A DNA stretch of 64,000 nucleotides from positions 1-64,000 of the forward strand of contig NZ_JTHP01000027.1 in assembly GCF_000943545.1 (NCBI RefSeq), in the 5' to 3' direction. Positions 59,754 through 64,000 of the stretch are shown here, piece after piece (position 1 is the stretch's first letter; each line of letters begins with the position of its first letter). Below the pieces are notes generated by a model. It saw nothing but the letters and a program-made list of their open reading frames with translations. It was not told where the DNA came from and did no database searches. The translations under genes were made by a program, and so were the position numbers. Origin of the DNA: Paenibacillus terrae (lineage in GTDB: Bacteria > Bacillota > Bacilli > Paenibacillales > Paenibacillaceae).

Positions 59754-60188
59754 TTACGCGTCAAATACTTTAACCTCTTTCATTTTGTCGCCTTGTTTTA
59801 CAGCATCAATGAATTCCATACCTTTGGTCACTTGACCAAATACAGTATGTACTCCATCCAAATGCGGCTGTGGAGCATAGCAGATGAAGAATTGGCTTCC
59901 GCCTGTGTTACGGCCTGCATGCGCCATGGACAGAACGCCCTTGGCATGCTTCGTTGTGTTCGTAGCTGTTTCGCAGTCGATTGTGTAGCCAGGGCCGCCT
60001 GTGCCTGTTCCATTAGGACAACCACCTTGGGCAACAAAGCCTGGAATGACACGGTGAAAGCTCAAGCCGTTGTAGTAGCCGCTGTTTGCCAGTTTTTCAA
60101 AGTTAGCAACCGTGTTTGGCGCTTCTTCTGGAAAAAAATCAATTTCGACGATACCGCCATTTTCAAGATCTATTCTACCTTTTTTCAT
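59754..60188 (-). CDS. ppiB: Peptidyl-prolyl cis-trans isomerase, cyclophilin type
   Basis: Cytoplasmic cyclophilin of 144 aa without a signal peptide. The family core is intact: [20 protein letters not shown] (Arg of the active site, residue about 43), [34 protein letters not shown] (Gln and Phe) and [17 protein letters not shown]. Start follows AGGAG. Single gene between lysA and the oxidoreductase operon. Confidence 0.95.
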   Translation of the reverse strand: MKKGRIDLENGGIVEIDFFPEEAPNTVANFEKLANSGYYNGLSFHRVIPGFVAQGGCPNGTGTGGPGYTIDCETATNTTKHAKGVLSMAHAGRNTGGSQFFICYAPQPHLDGVHTVFGQVTKGMEFIDAVKQGDKMKEVKVFDA

Positions 60189-60278
60189 TGTTTGTAGCTC
60201 CTTTTCAACCTGTTTTGAAAGCTAAATAGCATCAAGTTCCAGTTTACTATGAATTGCCGCGCTTAGCAAAGCCTTGTC

Positions 60279-60330
60279 CAAAAAAAGAGACCATTATCCC
60301 CGGTATATTACTTCCGGCTAAATGGTCTAC
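60279..60330 (-). terminator. Terminator of lysA
   Basis: AGACCATTTAGCCGG...CCGGGGATAATGGTCT with seven T on the minus strand, about 20 nt after the lysA stop. Confidence 0.85.
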
Positions 60331-60349
60331 TTCGTCACGCTTATCAAAA

Positions 60350-61717
60350 TCAGGAAGAAACCGTTATCTTGGCGTTGGGATGAACCGATGAACCGGCTTG
60401 GTCACGAACCAGGCGCTGTGGCACGACATCATTCCGAACGATATCCTCATAGCTTTCCCGGCGCACCACCAGCTCGGCCTCTCCATTGTTTACAAATACA
60501 ACCGCTGGTCGGCGTATCCGGTTATAATTACTCGCCATAGAATAATTGTAGGCTCCGGTTGAAGCAACAGCGAGCAAATCCCCGTTGGTCGGACGCGGCA
60601 GCTCCACATCCCAAATGAGCATATCACCGCTTTCACAGCATTTGCCCGCAATGGATACCGTCTCCTCGTTCGCATCGTACGCTCGGTTAGCCAGCATGGC
60701 TTCATACCTCGCCTGATATAGCGCTGGACGCGGATTATCCGTCATTCCACCGTCCACCGAGACGTATTTCCGTACCTGCGGAATATCCTTGATGCTTCCT
60801 ACCGTGTATAAGGTTGTGCCTGAATCGCCCACAATACTGCGTCCCGGCTCAATCCAGATTTCTGGAAGCTCATCATAAAGCCCGGAAAAATGAGTTTTTA
60901 CCGCTTCGCCGATAGCCTGCACATAGGTGGAAATTTTCAGTGGTGTGTCCTCTTCTGTGTAACGAATGCCAAATCCCCCGCCCAGATTAATAACCTTGAA
61001 AGAAAACTGAAGCTGCTCCTTGATTTCTCTGGAAAAAGCGGCAACCCGTTCGGCAGCCATTTGGAAGCCGTTCACTTCAAAAATTTGCGATCCGATATGG
61101 GAATGTACCCCCAGTAAGTTCAGATGATCCAGCCTGATAGCCTGCTCCACCGCATGGCGTGCTGTACCGTTCGCAATGTCAAAACCGAACTTTGAATCCT
61201 CTTGGCCTGTGGCCATATATTCGTGCGTATGCGCTTCAACCCCCGGTGTAACCCGCAATAAAATATTTACCTGCTGTTTCCGCTCGGAGGCAAGGGCCTG
61301 AAGCAAATGCAGCTCCATCTCGCTGTCGACCACGAAGCAACCAATTTGCGCATCTAGCGCCATTTCAATTTCTTCCGGTGTTTTGTTGTTGCCGTGAAAA
61401 TGGATTCGCTCTGCCGGAAATCCAGCTTGCAGCGCGGTGAACAGCTCTCCACTGGAAACGACGTCGAGCGACATCCCTTCTTCTGCAGCCAAAGCACACA
61501 TCGCCATTACGCAAAATGCTTTGCTTGCATATGCGACTTGAAACTTCAACCCGGTTTCACGAAAAGCTTCTATAAACTCCCGGCAACGCTGGCGTACTAA
61601 CTGTTCATCTACAATATATAGCGGTGTTCCAAAACGCTCCTTCAATAACGTTGTATCACATCCGCCAATCTCCAAATGTCCATTGCTGTTAATTTTACTG
61701 CTTCCATGCAAATACAT
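60350..61717 (-). CDS. lysA: Diaminopimelate decarboxylase
   Basis: PLP-dependent decarboxylation of meso-diaminopimelate to lysine. The start at 61717 (MYLHGSSKIN) follows GAGAGG, giving 455 aa. Features: the PLP lysine in VAYASKAFCVMAM (about residue 56), LLGVHSHIGSQIF, the Gly-rich NLGGGFGIRY, EPGRSIVGDSG and the active-site Cys in AGKCCESGDML. The spoVA-lysA-ppiB order is as in B. subtilis. Confidence 0.96.
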   Translation of the reverse strand: MYLHGSSKINSNGHLEIGGCDTTLLKERFGTPLYIVDEQLVRQRCREFIEAFRETGLKFQVAYASKAFCVMAMCALAAEEGMSLDVVSSGELFTALQAGFPAERIHFHGNNKTPEEIEMALDAQIGCFVVDSEMELHLLQALASERKQQVNILLRVTPGVEAHTHEYMATGQEDSKFGFDIANGTARHAVEQAIRLDHLNLLGVHSHIGSQIFEVNGFQMAAERVAAFSREIKEQLQFSFKVINLGGGFGIRYTEEDTPLKISTYVQAIGEAVKTHFSGLYDELPEIWIEPGRSIVGDSGTTLYTVGSIKDIPQVRKYVSVDGGMTDNPRPALYQARYEAMLANRAYDANEETVSIAGKCCESGDMLIWDVELPRPTNGDLLAVASTGAYNYSMASNYNRIRRPAVVFVNNGEAELVVRRESYEDIVRNDVVPQRLVRDQAGSSVHPNAKITVSS

Positions 61718-61828
61718 GTTCTGGCGCCTCTCTTTCTGGAACAAACAAAGTCATATTCCATCGAATGTTAACACCAGTATAGCAAAAAAAGCATCAAGAA
61801 GAATGGATTTTTATGCAGATCATTTATA

Positions 61829-63523
61829 TTAATGTTCTTGCCTGTTGCCAGAGTTCGAATCCGTGCTTGCATCCGTGTTCGGCATGCGCGTATTGTCCCG
61901 CGTTTTGTTAGATGACGGACGGTTAGGCGCATTCAGCACAGGCATACGGAATAAGATGGAAGCCAGCGCCTTGGCATTAAAAGGAATAAACGGCCACAGG
62001 TAGGAAGAATTGTATGACCGGTGCAGTGTCAGCATCAAAATGATCAGTGTGGTGCCTACAACAAAACCTGGAACGTGAAAAATAGCCACAGAGATCAGCA
62101 AAAACAGCCGGATTAGCCGATTCGCCAATCCCAATTCATAGCTCGGTGTTGCGAACATCCCGATAGCAGCCACAGCCATATACAGCACAACTTCGTTGAC
62201 GAACAGTCCCGTTTTGACCGCAATATCCCCGACCAAAATGGCGGCGATCAAGCCCATCGCGGAAGCCAGCGGTGTCGGTGTATGGACAGCCGCCATGCGC
62301 ATGAGATCGACCCCTAGCTCCACAATGATAAACTGGGCGATCAACGGAAGATGGGCTTCCTTTTGAGGACCGATAAAATCGAGAAACGCCGGTTTTAGCT
62401 CAGGATTGATGACCATAAGCAGCCACATCGGAAGCAAAAACATCGAGGCAAAAATCCCTATAAAGCGAACCCAGCGCAAATAGCTCCCCATAAAAGCCGT
62501 TTGCCGATTCTCTTCTGCATGCTGACAAAGGTCAAAAAAGGTGGTAGGCAAAATCATCACGCTGGGTGAGGTATCGACGAAAATAACGAGTCGTCCTTCC
62601 ATAATATGCGAAGCCACGACATCTGGTCGCTCCGAATATCGCACTAATGGATATGGATTCCAGCCTTTATTAATTATCGTCTCCTCTAATTGCTTATCCG
62701 CCAGCGGGATGCCGTCCAGATCGACGTTTTTAATTTTGTCGCGTACGGTATCCACCATCACTTTATCCACGATATCATCAATGTAGCCCAAGCATACGTC
62801 TGTCCGGGTGCGGCGACCAACCTGCATCGCCTCAAATTTAAGGCCGGGGTCCCGCAAACGGCGGCGAACCAGACCCACATTTGTCAGCATCGTCTCTGTA
62901 AAGCCGTCACGGGCACCGCGTACGACGCGCTCCAGTGACGGCTCCTCGGGATTGCGTACCGGGTAATTACGGGTATCCAAAATGACCGAAAAGCGCTCAC
63001 CTTCCATAAAGAAGGCGCTATAGCCTGTCAGCACCTTGTTGATGACAACCGACATTTTTTCGCTCTTTTCCACCTGAATATGCGGAATATAATTTTCAAA
63101 ATACGATTGCAGTCCATCCGTAGACAGATCATCCGGTGTTAGATAGGTGAGCCGCTTTAGCACTTCAACCATGACTTGGTCCTTGGCAAAGGTATTCAGA
63201 AACAGATAGCCGATATGACGCCCACCTAGTGTCATCTCCCTGAATACGACGTCAAAGGTCTCCCCCAGACCGATTACTGCTTTAAGCGTTTCCCGATTAT
63301 CCTTCATCCTTGGCGATATATCATCCTTACCCTGCCAATAGCGGACGGATTCCTCTACGTTATCAGAGCGCTCACTCTCTTTTTTATGCTTAAAATGTGC
63401 TGACTCCTGTGCCTGCCTTTTTTTCCACGGGCTCATTTCTTCCTTGCCAGCAGTATAACCTTCATTTCCGATGGCTCCGTCCTCCTGATGATCTTGATGA
63501 TCTTGATCCGGTCTATGCTCCAT
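61829..63523 (-). CDS. spoVAF: Stage V sporulation protein AF (GerA-family)
   Basis: Inner-membrane spore protein of the GerAA family; in Bacillus it belongs to the spoVA operon and is linked to germination. From 63523 (MEHRPDQDHQ) after AAGGGGG it is 564 aa, longer than the 493 aa of B. subtilis because of polar tails: a His/Asp/Gln-rich head (about 1-75) and a Ser/Asn/Arg-rich end. The core has the cytoplasmic GerA domain (DISPRMKDNRETLKAVIG; VFREMTLGGRHIGYLFL) and about five membrane helices (FIGIFASMFLLPMWLLMVI onward). Confidence 0.92.
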   Translation of the reverse strand: MEHRPDQDHQDHQEDGAIGNEGYTAGKEEMSPWKKRQAQESAHFKHKKESERSDNVEESVRYWQGKDDISPRMKDNRETLKAVIGLGETFDVVFREMTLGGRHIGYLFLNTFAKDQVMVEVLKRLTYLTPDDLSTDGLQSYFENYIPHIQVEKSEKMSVVINKVLTGYSAFFMEGERFSVILDTRNYPVRNPEEPSLERVVRGARDGFTETMLTNVGLVRRRLRDPGLKFEAMQVGRRTRTDVCLGYIDDIVDKVMVDTVRDKIKNVDLDGIPLADKQLEETIINKGWNPYPLVRYSERPDVVASHIMEGRLVIFVDTSPSVMILPTTFFDLCQHAEENRQTAFMGSYLRWVRFIGIFASMFLLPMWLLMVINPELKPAFLDFIGPQKEAHLPLIAQFIIVELGVDLMRMAAVHTPTPLASAMGLIAAILVGDIAVKTGLFVNEVVLYMAVAAIGMFATPSYELGLANRLIRLFLLISVAIFHVPGFVVGTTLIILMLTLHRSYNSSYLWPFIPFNAKALASILFRMPVLNAPNRPSSNKTRDNTRMPNTDASTDSNSGNRQEH

Positions 63524-63549
63524 ATCTCTTGCCCCCTTCACTTTCCTCG

Positions 63550-63975
63550 TTATCGGTTGTATACGAACCAGTCAAAAAACGAACCCGTCACCTTACCCAG
63601 CACCATCGCCATCAGCAAGCCAAACATATACACGGTCATATGGAGCCGCTTGGCGAGTATAGGCAAGAGATTCAGTACCTCCGTCAGTGCTGCGGCAAGT
63701 AAACCGATAAACACTCCGCAAAACAACCCCGGTATCCACGTAAGTACGCCCGGCAACGGCAAGCAAATATTCCAAAAATCTGCCACCGTTCCCACCACTG
63801 AACCCAAAATCATAGATTTTTCATATGCTCGTGATTTTTTATAGGTACGGGTAAGCTGTGCCAGCCGAGGAATCATATCCAGCACAATAAAAAGTGCGAT
63901 CACACCACCACCCACCGCTAAGCCTCCAGCGATACCTAAAATGATCTGAAGTACACCCTGTACATACATCATCAT
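63550..63975 (-). CDS. spoVAB: Stage V sporulation protein AB
   Basis: Membrane component of the SpoVA dipicolinate channel. The 141-aa protein has four to five hydrophobic segments (ILGIAGGLAVGGGVIALFIV at the start) and the central motif YEKSMILGSVVGTVADFW; length equals B. subtilis SpoVAB. It is followed 26 nt later by spoVAF, so spoVAC, AD and AE are not between them. Upstream, a frame ending in TGA at 63972-63974, overlapping the start, is probably the last codons of spoVAA (HTKDKRR), cut by the window edge. Three ATGs in a row leave the exact start open. Confidence 0.88.
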   Translation of the reverse strand: MMMYVQGVLQIILGIAGGLAVGGGVIALFIVLDMIPRLAQLTRTYKKSRAYEKSMILGSVVGTVADFWNICLPLPGVLTWIPGLFCGVFIGLLAAALTEVLNLLPILAKRLHMTVYMFGLLMAMVLGKVTGSFFDWFVYNR

Positions 63976-64000
63976 CGGCGCTTATCCTTCGTATGCATGC

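Noticed and set aside
61745..61828. Terminator between spoVAF and lysA
   Set aside because: Only a 4-bp GCAT/ATGC stem precedes the T-run; too weak to call.

Overview
This 64 kb window is chromosomal backbone from an endospore-forming, low-to-moderate GC Firmicute. The gene order is that of Bacillales, and the details fit Paenibacillus (a P. polymyxa-like species is my inference, not a database result). Evidence for a spore former includes spoIVA, spoVIF, spmAB, dacF-type carboxypeptidase, tgl, gerW/ytfJ, ypeB, spoVAB and spoVAF. I saw no rRNA, tRNA, CRISPR array, prophage or intact insertion sequence. Nearly all genes lie on the minus strand; the plus-strand exceptions are a small RNA candidate, a 57-aa ORF, a polysaccharide deacetylase, serA and tgl.

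Layout. (1) 1-0.95 kb: the start of a probable ECF sigma factor gene with an attenuator-like leader, and a divergent candidate small RNA with a perfect sigma-A promoter overlapped by a perfect CcpA (cre) site. (2) 0.95-13.8 kb: the aromatic supraoperon read right to left (ndk, cheR; aroC, aroB, aroH; trpE-D-C-F-B-A; hisC; tyrA), with a strong promoter before aroC and a TRAP-type leader before trpE. (3) 13.9-20.6 kb: heptaprenyl and menaquinone genes hepS, menG, a UbiA-family prenyltransferase, ubiX, mqnA (futalosine route) and hepT, then mtrB (TRAP) and hbs. (4) 20.8-24.5 kb: a ribose-type ABC transporter inserted between hbs and spoIVA. (5) 24.7-34 kb: spoIVA, a [2Fe-2S] ferredoxin, spoVIF, gpsA, plsY, der, an S1-domain protein, plsC, cmk. 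(6) 34.2-40.8 kb: a PilZ protein, ypeB, a 50-aa zinc-ribbon gene, prsW, a MecA paralogue, a lipoprotein deacetylase and a CAAX-type protease. (7) 40.9-43.1 kb: serA behind a T-box. (8) 43.3-53 kb: resE, resD, rluB, spmB, spmA, dacF, tgl, ytfJ, ytfI, scpB, scpA. (9) 53-55.5 kb: ribH, ribB, ribE behind an FMN riboswitch. (10) 55.5-64 kb: an IDEAL-domain protein, a two-chain pyruvate:ferredoxin oxidoreductase with an FNR-like box, ppiB, lysA, spoVAF and spoVAB.

How the genes work together. Chorismate made by the aroC/aroB segment feeds tryptophan (trp genes), prephenate for tyrosine and phenylalanine (aroH, tyrA, hisC) and menaquinone through MqnA. Tryptophan feedback is expected through TRAP, encoded by mtrB about 10 kb upstream of its apparent RNA target before trpE. 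HepS/HepT make the C35 side chain that the UbiA-type enzyme attaches to the quinone ring. The most distinctive points against the Bacillus subtilis arrangement are the candidate CcpA-controlled small RNA, the futalosine-type menaquinone cluster, a TRAP site far from its terminator, a riboflavin operon without ribD or the ribA domain, resDE without resABC, ypeB without sleB, and a pyruvate:ferredoxin oxidoreductase split as alpha-beta plus gamma-delta fusions.
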